Positions 16,412 to 26,411 of a stretch of 37,772 nt of DNA are shown here, one piece after another. This stretch comes from Bacillota bacterium (GTDB lineage: Bacteria; Bacillota; Clostridia; Acetivibrionales; Acetivibrionaceae). Below the pieces are notes generated by a model. It saw only the letters and a program-made list of their open reading frames with translations. It searched no databases and was not told where the DNA came from. The stretch is taken from positions 1 through 37,772 of the forward strand of contig JAEZUI010000047.1 in the NCBI GenBank assembly GCA_023421115.1, in the 5' to 3' direction. Both the position numbers and the translations under genes were made by a program. Positions within the stretch are counted from its first letter, which is position 1; every line of letters starts with the position of its first letter.

Positions 16412-16440
16412 TTGACAGATTTTATCAAGATAGATAAAAT
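16412..16440 (+). promoter_or_regulatory. Promoter of the NRPS operon with embedded operator
   Basis: TTGACA (16412-16417), a 17-nt spacer and TAAAAT (16435-16440) form a near-consensus sigma-A promoter. A perfect inverted repeat, ATTTTATC (16419-16426) and GATAAAAT (16433-16440) with a 6-nt centre, fills the spacer and -10, where a repressor would block RNA polymerase. The resulting leader before the first synthetase gene is about 190 nt, with no ORF or recognisable riboswitch. Confidence 0.65.
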
Positions 16441-16634
16441 TATAGACAAAATATTTCTGTTTTCTAAAGAGCTTTTTTTGTTCATTGTCAATATTAACAA
16501 ATACATTTCTTAGAATAATCTAAATTTAGTCAGTAATTTGCCGAGGTATATTGGATATTGAGAAGATAAAGTTATATTTTTTATGTAAACAAGAAACTGC
16601 AGTTAATTTAATTTATAGGGGATAGTGATTGATT

Positions 16635-19600
16635 ATGGCATATTATGGTACATTGTGTGAAGTATTACTATGTAATAAAGGGACGCAAGATAAGGGTATT
16701 ACATTTATTTTAGGAGAAAATGAAGAGTTATATTTATCATACAAAGATTTATACAATAAAGCCTTAAGCTATTTGTACCATCTACAGGAAAAAGGTGTAA
16801 AGCCTGGAGATGAATTGATTTTTCAAATCGGAGATAATTTGAGATTTATTTGCACATTTTGGGCGTGTATGCTAGGTGGTATAGTGCCTGTTCCAGTTTC
16901 TATAGGCAATAATTTTGAACATAGATACAAACTTCTTAAAATTCTAGGTATTTTAAACAATCCATATTTAATTATTGATAATAAAGCTTTAGTATATTTA
17001 GAACAGTTTGTTGAGAGTAATAATCTATTGGAGTTGTATAAGCCTTTTGAAAATAAAACTATAGTTTTGGAAAGTGTAGATGAATTTCTGGGTTATGGCG
17101 CTATTCAAAATACAAAATCACACGATACTGCTCTAATACAGTTCTCGTCAGGTTCTACAGGAGATCCTAAAGGGGTGATTTTGACTCACGAAAATTTATT
17201 AACTAATGTTGCAGCTATTCTTAAATGTGCAGAGGTTAAGCCTTGGGAATCGACACTATCATGGATGCCACTTACTCATGATATGGGATTGATAGGGTGT
17301 CACTTGAGTCCTATTGTAAATAACATGATGCAGATAAATATGTCTACAGAATTGTTTGTAAAGCATCCTACTTTGTGGCTAAAAAAAGCTAACGAGCACC
17401 GTGTGAATATATTACAGTCACCTAATTTTGGGTACAAATATTTTTTGAATTGGTTTAAACCTGAAATTGCAAAAGACTGGGATTTATCTTGTGTTCGTAT
17501 TATTTATAATGGAGCAGAGCCAATAAATGCAGATTTATGTGAAGAGTTTATAAATAGTCTTGTTGAATATAAATTGTCGAAAGATGTAATGTTCCCTGTT
17601 TATGGACTTGCAGAAGCATCTCTTGCAGTCACATATCCACCATTAAGTGAAAAATTTCAAACAATAAAATTAAATAGAGAGTTTCTTAATATAGGGAAAA
17701 AAGTTCAGGAGGTTGTTTCTGATAATAATGGAACAACTTTTGTTTATGTTGGATGCCCTGTAGAAAATTGTTCAGTGAGAATATGCGATGAACAGAACAA
17801 TATAATGGACGAAGATATGATTGGCATCATACAGATTAAAGGTAAAAATGTAACTAAAGGATATTTCAATAACAGTGAAGCAACAGAAGCGGTATTAACT
17901 TCTGACCACTGGTTAAATACTGGGGATTTAGGCTTTATCAGAAAGGGGCAATTAGTTGTCACAGGAAGAAAGAAAGACATCATATTTGTTAATGGACAAA
18001 ATTACTATCCCCACGATATTGAAAGGACCGTTGAGAGAATTGAAGGTGTCAAAGAGGGCACAGTTGTAGCGTGCGGAGCATTTAGTAAAGAGGAAAACAG
18101 GGAAAATGTGTGTGTTTTTGTGTTGTTTAAAAAAGAACCGGATAAATTTGTGCCTCTTGCTCTAGAGATAAAAGAATTTGTTAGTTCAGAAATTGGGATC
18201 CAAATTGATAATATAATACCTGTGAGAAAAATACATAAAACAACAAGTGGTAAAGTTCAAAGATACAAGTATAAAGCAGGGTTTGAAAGCGGTGAGTTTA
18301 CCGAGGTTATTCAAAAGCTAGAGGTTGCTCATAATGAATTTTTTGCGCAAAGAAAACTAGAAGAGCCTGATAATGATACACAAATAAAGCTTTGTGAAAT
18401 ATTCAAAACCTTTTTTAATATAGATAATGTAGGAGTTAATGACAGCTTTTTTGAACTGGGTGGAAACTCCTTAATGGCTTCACAAATGGTGTCAATGGTT
18501 TATAAGGAATTAGGTGTAAAAATTCCGATGACAGAACTTTTTTTACGACCAACAATAAAACTCATGTCTGAATATATTGATGAAGTTGAAAAAAGTATAT
18601 ACTCCTCAATGACTAAAGCTGATGGAAATAAGGCTTACTACGAGCTTTCTTCTGCACAAAAGAGGCTTTATATTCTTCAGGATATAGAAGCCGGAGGGAT
18701 AATGTATAACATGCCAGGTGCAATGATTGTTGAAGGTGCTTTTAGCTTACACCGCATGGAAGATGCTTTCAGAAAGTTGATTTTAAGACATGAAAGCCTT
18801 AGGACTTCATTTCATTGCATAGATGTTGTTCCGTATCAAAAAATACATAATAATGTCGAATTTAGTTTGTTATATAAAGAGAGTAATGAAGATGAAATTG
18901 ATACTTTGATAAAGAGCTTTATAAGACCCTTTGATCTTGAAGTATTGCCGTTAATGAGAGCTGAAGTGGTTAAGGTGAGGGAAGACAAGCATTATTTGTT
19001 GTTTGATATGCACCATATTATATCTGACGGTTTGTCGATTAATATATTAATAAAGGAACTTAGCTCTTTATATAGTGGAGTAGAGCTTTCAGATCTGAAG
19101 TTTCAATACAAGGATTTTGCCCAGTGGCAAAACAAATTAATCGAAAAAGGTGATTTAAAGGGACAGCAAAGCTATTGGGTTGAAAAGTTTAGTGGAGAAA
19201 TTCCTACATTAAGTATACCTACTGACTTTAGCCGTCCTAAAGCTCAGAGTTTTGAAGGGGATCGAATCTATTCTGAGATTCAGTCGGATTTGACTTCAAA
19301 ACTTACTACTTTTGCAAAAGAGACAAATGCTACACTGTATATGGTTTTGCTCGCAGCTTTTAAAGTGTTGCTTTTTAAATATTCAGGGCAGCAGGAAGTG
19401 GTTATAGGAACACCTATAGCTGGAAGGACACGAATAGAATCAGAAAACATAATAGGAATGTTCGTCAATACTTTGGCGATAAAAAGTGTGCTTGAGGGAA
19501 ATGTCACATTCAGAGAATTTTTAGCTCATGTTAAGACTGCTGTTCTTGAAGCGTTTGATAATCAGGATTATCAATTTGAAGATCTCATAGAGAAACTGAG

Positions 19601-22600
19601 TATTAGAAGAGATATAAGCAGAAACCCTCTATTTGATGTAATGTTTACCTTGCAAAACATGGAAAATGTTAACATGGAAATAGAAGGCTTGAGATTTAAA
19701 CGTCACATAGTTGATTTTAAAGTAGCAAAGTTTGATTTATCCCTTGATGCTTATGAAGAAAATGGGAAATTATCCTTTGAACTTGAGTACTGTACGGCGT
19801 TATTCAAAAGAGAAACAGTTGAAAGAATGATTGCTCATTTTACAAATATTTTACATGACGTTGTTGTTAATCCGGATATCAGATTTTCGGAAGTTAATAT
19901 GATGTCTGATCAAGATAAACAAAGGATTATAAAAAGCTTTAATAGCAATAAGATGGCATATGATTTTTCAAAAAAACTACATGAAATCTTTGAAGAAAAT
20001 GTTGCTAGTAATCCTCTTAAGACAGCGTTGGTTTTTGGAGAAGAAAAAATAAGCTATCTAGACTTAAATGAAAAAACTAACAGAATTGCATGGTTTTTGA
20101 GATCAAAGGGTATTGAGAAAGGCTCTCTTGTTGGTGTTTTGCTGGAACGATCTCCATTAATTGTGGAATCTATCCTAGCTATCTGGAAGGCAGGAGGAGC
20201 TTATATTCCAATAGATATATCTTATCCGATAAATAGAAAACTAGAAATATTAGCTGATAGCAGTGCTCATACGGTTATAACTCTTTCTGGATTTGTGGAC
20301 GGAGAGTTTAGAGAGAAATATAAAAATCAAATAATATGTCTTGACAAGGTTGAGAATGAGTTGGCAGAGCAACCTGTTGAAAACCTAAATATTAGTACAG
20401 ATATTAACAGTTTGGCATATGTTCTTTTTACATCAGGGTCTACAGGCAAGCCGAAAGGAGTAATGATAGAACATGAAGGCATGCTCAATCATATATTTGC
20501 TCAAAGAGATGAGCTTAAACTAAAAGATGATCTGGTATTTGCACAAAATGCAAGCCATTGTTTTGATATATCAGTATGGCAATTTTTTGCCGCACTTGTT
20601 TTGGGAGGGACTACTGTCATATATCCTAATGATATCATACTAGAACCAGCAAAATTTTTACAAAAAGTAATTGAAGACGGGATAACCCTTTTAGAGGTAG
20701 TACCATCTTATCTTATGGCTCTCATAGATTGCATGGAGGATAATGCAGCTAGATTTAAAAATCTGCAGTATGTTATGGTAACCGGAGAGACGGTAAAACC
20801 AAATGTTGTCAAAAGGTGGTTCGAAATTTATCCGCACATAAAGATGGTAAATGCCTATGGACCTGCAGAGGCATCAGATGATATTGCGCAGCTTATTATG
20901 GATACAATTCCTGAGAATATGGATACTATTCCGATAGGAACTCCGTTAAATAACATTAATATATATATAACCGATAATTATATGAATTTATGTCCGATAG
21001 GAGTGGTGGGAGAGATATGTGTATCAGGTGTGTGTGTGGGTAGGGGCTACATCAACAATCTAGAAAAGACAAAGGAAGTCTTTATGGACGACCCTTTTTG
21101 TGAAGAAAAGAATATAAAACTATATAAAACAGGCGACCTTGGTAAATGGCTACCTGATGGTACAATTGAGTTTGTTGGTAGAAAGGATTATCAAGTAAAG
21201 GTTAGGGGTTTTAGAATAGAACTTGGAGAAATCGAGAGTGTACTTACAAATTATAAGGACATAAAAGATGCTGTGGCAGTAGTGCATGAGGATGAAAAAG
21301 GAAACTCCTTAATATGTGCATATTATTGTGCAGATAGACCTCTTGACATTGAAATTGTTAAAGAATATTTATCAGGTTATGTACCTGACTATATGGTACC
21401 GGCATATTTTGTACAATTAGATAACCTTCCTTTATCACCTAATGGGAAAGTGGATAGGAAAGCATTACCTTTGCCCAAAGTGAATCAAAAAAAGGATTAC
21501 GTTGCACCTGAAAACAATATTGAAGAGAAGCTTGCAGAGATCTGGAAGGATATACTCAAGCTTGATGAGATTAGCATAAATGATGATTTTTTTGCTATCG
21601 GAGGACATTCACTCAGAGCAGCAGGTCTTTCGGCGAGAATTTTTAAAGAACTTAGTGTAAAGGTTGCTACAAGAGATGTTTTTATTTATCCTACAATTAG
21701 GCAACTGGCAGATTACATAAAAAATGCCGATAGGAGCACATATGAGACAATTAAGTGTTCCGATAAAAAAGAATACTATGAACTTTCATCTGCGCAAAAG
21801 AGGCTTTTTGTCCTTGAGAGTATTGAGCAAGGTGGAGTTATGTATAATATGCCGGCAATTATGGTGGTTGAGGGAAATGTGGACAAAGGCTTGATGGAAA
21901 ATGCTTTTGAAAAACTAATTGAAAGGCATGAGATTTTGCGTACTTCTTTTCATTATATTGATGAAGAACCATACCAAAAGATACATGATAAAGTAGAGTT
22001 TCAGTTTTTTTATGAAGAGAAGGATGAGCATGAAATTGAACAAATTGCAAAGACATTTATCAAACCTTTTGATTTGAGTAAACCTCAGCTTATAAGAGCG
22101 GGTCTTGTAAAGGTGAACGAAGAAAAGAGCTATTTGTTTTTTGATATGCACCATATTATATCAGACGGTATGTCTATAGATATATTAACAAGTGAGCTAG
22201 GCAGCATTTATAATGGTTTTCAGTTGTCACCTCTTAAGTTGCAGTATAAGGATTTTGCACAATGGCAAAATCAAAGGCTTGAAAGCGATGGAATGAAATT
22301 AAGTGAACGATACTGGTTGAATAAATTCAGTGGAGAACTGCCACTGTTAAGTATGCCGTATGACTACACAAGACCATCGATACAGAGTTTTGAAGGTGAT
22401 AGGATATTTTTTAAAGCGGATGAAGATTTGACGAGGGAATTAAAGCTTATTGCAGAAAAGACGGATACTACTCTGTTTATGGTGTTGTTGGCAGCATATA
22501 ATATATTGTTGTCTAAATATACAGGTCAAGAGGATATTGTTGTTGGCTCACCTTCGGCAGGAAGGGAAAAAGTTGAGCTTGAGAATATGATTGGGATGTT

Positions 22601-25600
22601 TGTAAATACATTGGCCCTTAGAAATGAGCCGAAAGGTTGTATAAGCTTTGAGGAATTTTTGGAAGAGGTAAAGAAAAATTCTCTAGAAGCATTTGAACAT
22701 CAGGAATACCAGTTTGAAGAACTGGTTGATAAGTTGGATGTTGTGAGAGATATAAGCAGAAATCCACTTTTTGACACAATGTTTACTATGCAGAACACAG
22801 AAAATGTTGAAATCAATATAGGTAATCTTGTATTTAAGCCGTACAAAATTGACTTTAATGTGTCAAAATTTGATTTGTCTTTAGATGCTTTAGAAAGAAA
22901 TGGTGTATTAGAGTTTGAAATGGAATATTGTACAGCACTTTTTAAGAAGGAAAGTGTTGAAAGAATTTGCTCGCATTATATAAATATACTAAAACAATTG
23001 ATATCTAAGCTAGACTCAAAACTCAGTGAAATATGCCTAATATCTGATGACGAGACAAAGCAGATCATAAATGTATTTAATAGTAAAAGAAAGGAATATA
23101 GTTTTGAGCAAAGTTTGCATCAATTATTTGAGTATAATACGGCAAATAATCCGGAAAAGACTGCAATAGTATTCGAAAATGAAAAATTAACATATAGAGA
23201 ACTTAATGAGAAGGCAAACAGGATTGCCGGATATCTTAAAAGAAAAGGTATATCTTCAGAGAAACTTGTAGGTGTTTTACTAGAGCGATCTTCCTTGTTT
23301 GTTGAAGCTGTTTTAGGTATTTGGAAAGCTGGAGCAGCCTATATACCTTTAGATGTTGAATATCCTACCGAAAGAAAGCTTGATATACTCGAAGATTCAA
23401 AGGCAGAAGCTTTGATAACTCTTTCTGATTTTGTTGACGATGAAATTAGAAATGCTTATGGGAATATAATTTGTTTAGACCTTGTAGCAAAAGAGTTAGA
23501 AAGGGAATCTTGTGAAAATCTCGATGTCTTAGTTGACAAGAATAACCTAGCATATGTTCTTTTTACATCAGGCTCAACGGGAAGGCCAAAGGGGGTTATG
23601 ATAGAGCAAGAAGGCATGCTTAATCATATATTTGCACAGAGAGACGAACTTGGATTAGATGAGAATACTATTTTTGCTCAGAATGCAAACCAATGCTTTG
23701 ATATCTCTGTTTGGCAATTTTTTGGAGCATTAGCCCTTGGAGGAACAACGGTTATATATCCTAATGATCTTGTTTTTGAGGTGGGAAAATTCGTAGATAG
23801 AGTGCAAGAGGATAAAATTACACTTCTTGAGGTTGTGCCATCTTATCTTATTGTTATGATGGAATATATTGAAAGTAGCGGTATAAAGCTCAATTATCTC
23901 AAATGTCTGATTATAACAGGAGAGGTTGTTAAAACTCCGATTGTTAAAAGATGGTTTGAATTGTGTCCGTACATTAGGATGGCAAATGCTTATGGACCTG
24001 CTGAGGCATCAGACGATGTAACACAATTTATTATGGATAAAATGCCCGAATGTGAAAATATTCCTATAGGAGCACCTTTGAACAATGTTAATGTTTACAT
24101 AGTAGACAATAGTATGAAGCTTTGTCCTATAGGGGTAGTTGGTGAAATATGTATATCGGGTATATGCGTAGGTAGAGGTTATTTAAATGATTCTGAAAAG
24201 ACAAAGGAAGTATTTGTTGAGGACTTATTTCAAGAACATAAGGGAATAAGAATGTATAAGACAGGTGATCTTGGTAAGTGGCTACCTAACGGTACATTAG
24301 AGTTTATAGGAAGAAAAGATTTCCAGGTAAAAATTCGTGGATTTAGGATAGAGCTTGGGGAAATAGAAAATAGATTACTTGGTTTTGAGGGCTTAAAAGA
24401 TGCTGTTGTAATTCTTAAGAATGACGTTCAGGGCAATAATATTATATGTGCTTATTATTCAGCTGAAGAGCAATTTGAAATAGAGGAAATAAAAGAGCAT
24501 CTTTCAAAATATATTCCCGATTACATGATACCTTCACATTTTGTATATCTTGAAAACCTCCCTCTAACACAGAGTGGAAAAGTTGATAGAAAAATGTTAC
24601 CGGAGCCTGAAGTGAAAGAATGTTGTGAGTATTTGGGACCTCGAAATGAGATTGAGCAAATACTTGTAGAGGTTTGGCAGCAGGTTTTAGGTGTGGAAAG
24701 GATAGGAATTAACGATAACTTTTTCAATCTTGGTGGAGATTCGATAAAAGCAATTAAAGTGGCTTCAACACTTGGAAATTTAGGTTTAAAAATGGATGTT
24801 AGAGACCTGTTTGAGCATTCAGTTATTTCAAGACTAAGCAATTATATAAAATCCAATACAATCGAAGTTTACCAAGGTATTGTTGAAGGGGAAGCTAACC
24901 TTACACCCGTTCAAAAAGCGTTTTTTGAAGCTGATTTTACCGATAAGCATCACTACAATCAGTCTGTTATGCTATTTAGCCCTAATGGTTTTGAAGCGGT
25001 ATTGTTAAAAACTGTATTTGAAAAAATACTAGAGCATCATGATGCGTTGCGTATGACTTATATATCTGATGAAGCTGGAATAATTCAGTATAATAGAGGT
25101 TTAGAAAAGCCTTTATATACTTTTGAAGAATACAATTTAACGGAGGAAGAGGAGTATTATTCGATAGTTTCAAGTGAAGCAGACAAAATCCAGAGTGGAA
25201 TTAACCTTAGTACAGGTCCGCTTGTAAAACTTGGTTTGTTTAAAACAAAGGAAGGGGATCACCTGCTTATTGTAATACATCACCTGGTTATCGATGGTGT
25301 TTCATGGAGAATACTCCTTGAGGACATAGAAATTGCTTATAATCAGATCAGGAACGGTGAGGAGATAAAACTGTCTAAAAAGACTAGTTCCTACAAAGAC
25401 TGGTCAGATAGGTTGTTTGAATACTCGAGGAGTTCAGAAGCATTACAGGAAATGGAATATTGGCAGAAGGTTAATAATTCATATGTTTTGCAACTCCCTG
25501 AAGAAGGTGAGATACTGAGAAATTCATACATAGATAATACCTCACTTACAATGTCTTTTAGTCCTGAAAACACTAAAAACCTTCTTACAAAATGTAATGA

Positions 25601-26294
25601 GGCTTACAATACGGAGATAAATGATCTGTTGCTTTCTGCTTTGGCTATGGCATTTAATAATTGGACAGGAAGCAAAAGTGTTATGATAAATTTAGAAAGT
25701 CATGGAAGAGAAGAGCTGTTTAAAGATATAGATATTACAAGAACAATAGGATGGTTTACAGCTGAATATCCTGTGGCTTTGGAAATCAAGAAAGCAGAAG
25801 AGGTTTCTTATACTATAAAGACCATTAAAGAGACTCTAAGGCGTGTACCTAAAAACGGAATAGGCTATGGCATTTTGAAATATTTGAATAATGAAGTGGG
25901 CAACGACTTGAAATATGGATGTAAACCTCAAATAAGTTTTAACTATTTAGGGGACTTTGAAGAGGAAATATCAAGTAAGCAATTTGCTATATCCGATATT
26001 TCATCAGGAATGGATATGAGTGAAAACTTAGAAAGAGAATATATGCTTGATATTACCGGTATTATAATCGACAAAAAGTTAAATATGAAAGTTGAGTTTA
26101 ATAAAAAGCAGTTTTCTGAAACTACAATAGGCCATTTTCTAAATAATTACATGAGATGTCTTGAAGAGATTGTTTTACATTGTCTAAAAAAGGATGATAC
26201 TGAATTGACACCGGATGATGTAGGATATAATGATATTTCTATAGAGGAATTTGAAGATTTGGTGAGTGAGGTTGCAGATCTGTTGGATGACTAG
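16635..26294 (+). CDS. Lipopeptide NRPS 1: FAAL-ACP-C-A-PCP-C-A-PCP-E
   Basis: A synthetase of about 3219 aa that starts a lipopeptide. Residues about 1-560 form a fatty acyl-AMP ligase (SSGSTGDPKGV, WMPLTHDMGLIG), which would activate a fatty acid and load the ACP (LGGNS, S612). Module 1: C (about 669-1099, HHIISDG from H793), A (about 1116-1612), PCP (IGGHS, S1659). Module 2: C (about 1714-2142, HHIISDG from H1839), A (about 2159-2655), PCP (LGGDS, S2703; GGDS is usual before E domains), then E (about 2753-3183, HHLVIDG from H2882, and NYLGD). The acidic C-terminus looks like a docking helix. Specificity codes read by hand against GrsA are DIWEMTADDK and DIWEITADDK. No thioesterase is present. 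Start: an in-frame TTG at 16629 is 6 nt from AGGGGA, while ATG 16635 is 12 nt away; either is possible. Confidence 0.93.
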   Translation: MAYYGTLCEVLLCNKGTQDKGITFILGENEELYLSYKDLYNKALSYLYHLQEKGVKPGDELIFQIGDNLRFICTFWACMLGGIVPVPVSIGNNFEHRYKLLKILGILNNPYLIIDNKALVYLEQFVESNNLLELYKPFENKTIVLESVDEFLGYGAIQNTKSHDTALIQFSSGSTGDPKGVILTHENLLTNVAAILKCAEVKPWESTLSWMPLTHDMGLIGCHLSPIVNNMMQINMSTELFVKHPTLWLKKANEHRVNILQSPNFGYKYFLNWFKPEIAKDWDLSCVRIIYNGAEPINADLCEEFINSLVEYKLSKDVMFPVYGLAEASLAVTYPPLSEKFQTIKLNREFLNIGKKVQEVVSDNNGTTFVYVGCPVENCSVRICDEQNNIMDEDMIGIIQIKGKNVTKGYFNNSEATEAVLTSDHWLNTGDLGFIRKGQLVVTGRKKDIIFVNGQNYYPHDIERTVERIEGVKEGTVVACGAFSKEENRENVCVFVLFKKEPDKFVPLALEIKEFVSSEIGIQIDNIIPVRKIHKTTSGKVQRYKYKAGFESGEFTEVIQKLEVAHNEFFAQRKLEEPDNDTQIKLCEIFKTFFNIDNVGVNDSFFELGGNSLMASQMVSMVYKELGVKIPMTELFLRPTIKLMSEYIDEVEKSIYSSMTKADGNKAYYELSSAQKRLYILQDIEAGGIMYNMPGAMIVEGAFSLHRMEDAFRKLILRHESLRTSFHCIDVVPYQKIHNNVEFSLLYKESNEDEIDTLIKSFIRPFDLEVLPLMRAEVVKVREDKHYLLFDMHHIISDGLSINILIKELSSLYSGVELSDLKFQYKDFAQWQNKLIEKGDLKGQQSYWVEKFSGEIPTLSIPTDFSRPKAQSFEGDRIYSEIQSDLTSKLTTFAKETNATLYMVLLAAFKVLLFKYSGQQEVVIGTPIAGRTRIESENIIGMFVNTLAIKSVLEGNVTFREFLAHVKTAVLEAFDNQDYQFEDLIEKLSIRRDISRNPLFDVMFTLQNMENVNMEIEGLRFKRHIVDFKVAKFDLSLDAYEENGKLSFELEYCTALFKRETVERMIAHFTNILHDVVVNPDIRFSEVNMMSDQDKQRIIKSFNSNKMAYDFSKKLHEIFEENVASNPLKTALVFGEEKISYLDLNEKTNRIAWFLRSKGIEKGSLVGVLLERSPLIVESILAIWKAGGAYIPIDISYPINRKLEILADSSAHTVITLSGFVDGEFREKYKNQIICLDKVENELAEQPVENLNISTDINSLAYVLFTSGSTGKPKGVMIEHEGMLNHIFAQRDELKLKDDLVFAQNASHCFDISVWQFFAALVLGGTTVIYPNDIILEPAKFLQKVIEDGITLLEVVPSYLMALIDCMEDNAARFKNLQYVMVTGETVKPNVVKRWFEIYPHIKMVNAYGPAEASDDIAQLIMDTIPENMDTIPIGTPLNNINIYITDNYMNLCPIGVVGEICVSGVCVGRGYINNLEKTKEVFMDDPFCEEKNIKLYKTGDLGKWLPDGTIEFVGRKDYQVKVRGFRIELGEIESVLTNYKDIKDAVAVVHEDEKGNSLICAYYCADRPLDIEIVKEYLSGYVPDYMVPAYFVQLDNLPLSPNGKVDRKALPLPKVNQKKDYVAPENNIEEKLAEIWKDILKLDEISINDDFFAIGGHSLRAAGLSARIFKELSVKVATRDVFIYPTIRQLADYIKNADRSTYETIKCSDKKEYYELSSAQKRLFVLESIEQGGVMYNMPAIMVVEGNVDKGLMENAFEKLIERHEILRTSFHYIDEEPYQKIHDKVEFQFFYEEKDEHEIEQIAKTFIKPFDLSKPQLIRAGLVKVNEEKSYLFFDMHHIISDGMSIDILTSELGSIYNGFQLSPLKLQYKDFAQWQNQRLESDGMKLSERYWLNKFSGELPLLSMPYDYTRPSIQSFEGDRIFFKADEDLTRELKLIAEKTDTTLFMVLLAAYNILLSKYTGQEDIVVGSPSAGREKVELENMIGMFVNTLALRNEPKGCISFEEFLEEVKKNSLEAFEHQEYQFEELVDKLDVVRDISRNPLFDTMFTMQNTENVEINIGNLVFKPYKIDFNVSKFDLSLDALERNGVLEFEMEYCTALFKKESVERICSHYINILKQLISKLDSKLSEICLISDDETKQIINVFNSKRKEYSFEQSLHQLFEYNTANNPEKTAIVFENEKLTYRELNEKANRIAGYLKRKGISSEKLVGVLLERSSLFVEAVLGIWKAGAAYIPLDVEYPTERKLDILEDSKAEALITLSDFVDDEIRNAYGNIICLDLVAKELERESCENLDVLVDKNNLAYVLFTSGSTGRPKGVMIEQEGMLNHIFAQRDELGLDENTIFAQNANQCFDISVWQFFGALALGGTTVIYPNDLVFEVGKFVDRVQEDKITLLEVVPSYLIVMMEYIESSGIKLNYLKCLIITGEVVKTPIVKRWFELCPYIRMANAYGPAEASDDVTQFIMDKMPECENIPIGAPLNNVNVYIVDNSMKLCPIGVVGEICISGICVGRGYLNDSEKTKEVFVEDLFQEHKGIRMYKTGDLGKWLPNGTLEFIGRKDFQVKIRGFRIELGEIENRLLGFEGLKDAVVILKNDVQGNNIICAYYSAEEQFEIEEIKEHLSKYIPDYMIPSHFVYLENLPLTQSGKVDRKMLPEPEVKECCEYLGPRNEIEQILVEVWQQVLGVERIGINDNFFNLGGDSIKAIKVASTLGNLGLKMDVRDLFEHSVISRLSNYIKSNTIEVYQGIVEGEANLTPVQKAFFEADFTDKHHYNQSVMLFSPNGFEAVLLKTVFEKILEHHDALRMTYISDEAGIIQYNRGLEKPLYTFEEYNLTEEEEYYSIVSSEADKIQSGINLSTGPLVKLGLFKTKEGDHLLIVIHHLVIDGVSWRILLEDIEIAYNQIRNGEEIKLSKKTSSYKDWSDRLFEYSRSSEALQEMEYWQKVNNSYVLQLPEEGEILRNSYIDNTSLTMSFSPENTKNLLTKCNEAYNTEINDLLLSALAMAFNNWTGSKSVMINLESHGREELFKDIDITRTIGWFTAEYPVALEIKKAEEVSYTIKTIKETLRRVPKNGIGYGILKYLNNEVGNDLKYGCKPQISFNYLGDFEEEISSKQFAISDISSGMDMSENLEREYMLDITGIIIDKKLNMKVEFNKKQFSETTIGHFLNNYMRCLEEIVLHCLKKDDTELTPDDVGYNDISIEEFEDLVSEVADLLDD

Positions 26295-26411
26295 AGACTT
26301 TATAGATATAGAAAAAGTCTTAAGGTATGATTCTTTTATTTTTGTTATCTGCAAGTAGGAACCTGATTCCTAGTTGTTTCTAATTTATGATTCTAAGGAG
26401 AGTAATTGATT
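26295..26411 (+). other. Gap between the two NRPS genes
   Basis: This 117-bp gap holds no promoter I would trust. A 6-bp hairpin TAGGAA-CCTGA-TTCCTA (26356-26372) has no U tract, so it is not a terminator. AAGGAG at 26395-26400 serves the next gene. The two synthetases are probably one transcript. Confidence 0.5.

Noticed and set aside
16485..16516. Second promoter (TTGTCA/TAGAAT) before NRPS 1
   Set aside because: The spacing is 20 nt, far from optimal, and a much better promoter lies at 16412-16440.
26356..26372. Hairpin between the two NRPS genes as a terminator
   Set aside because: The stem is only 6 bp and no U tract follows; the genes are more likely co-transcribed.
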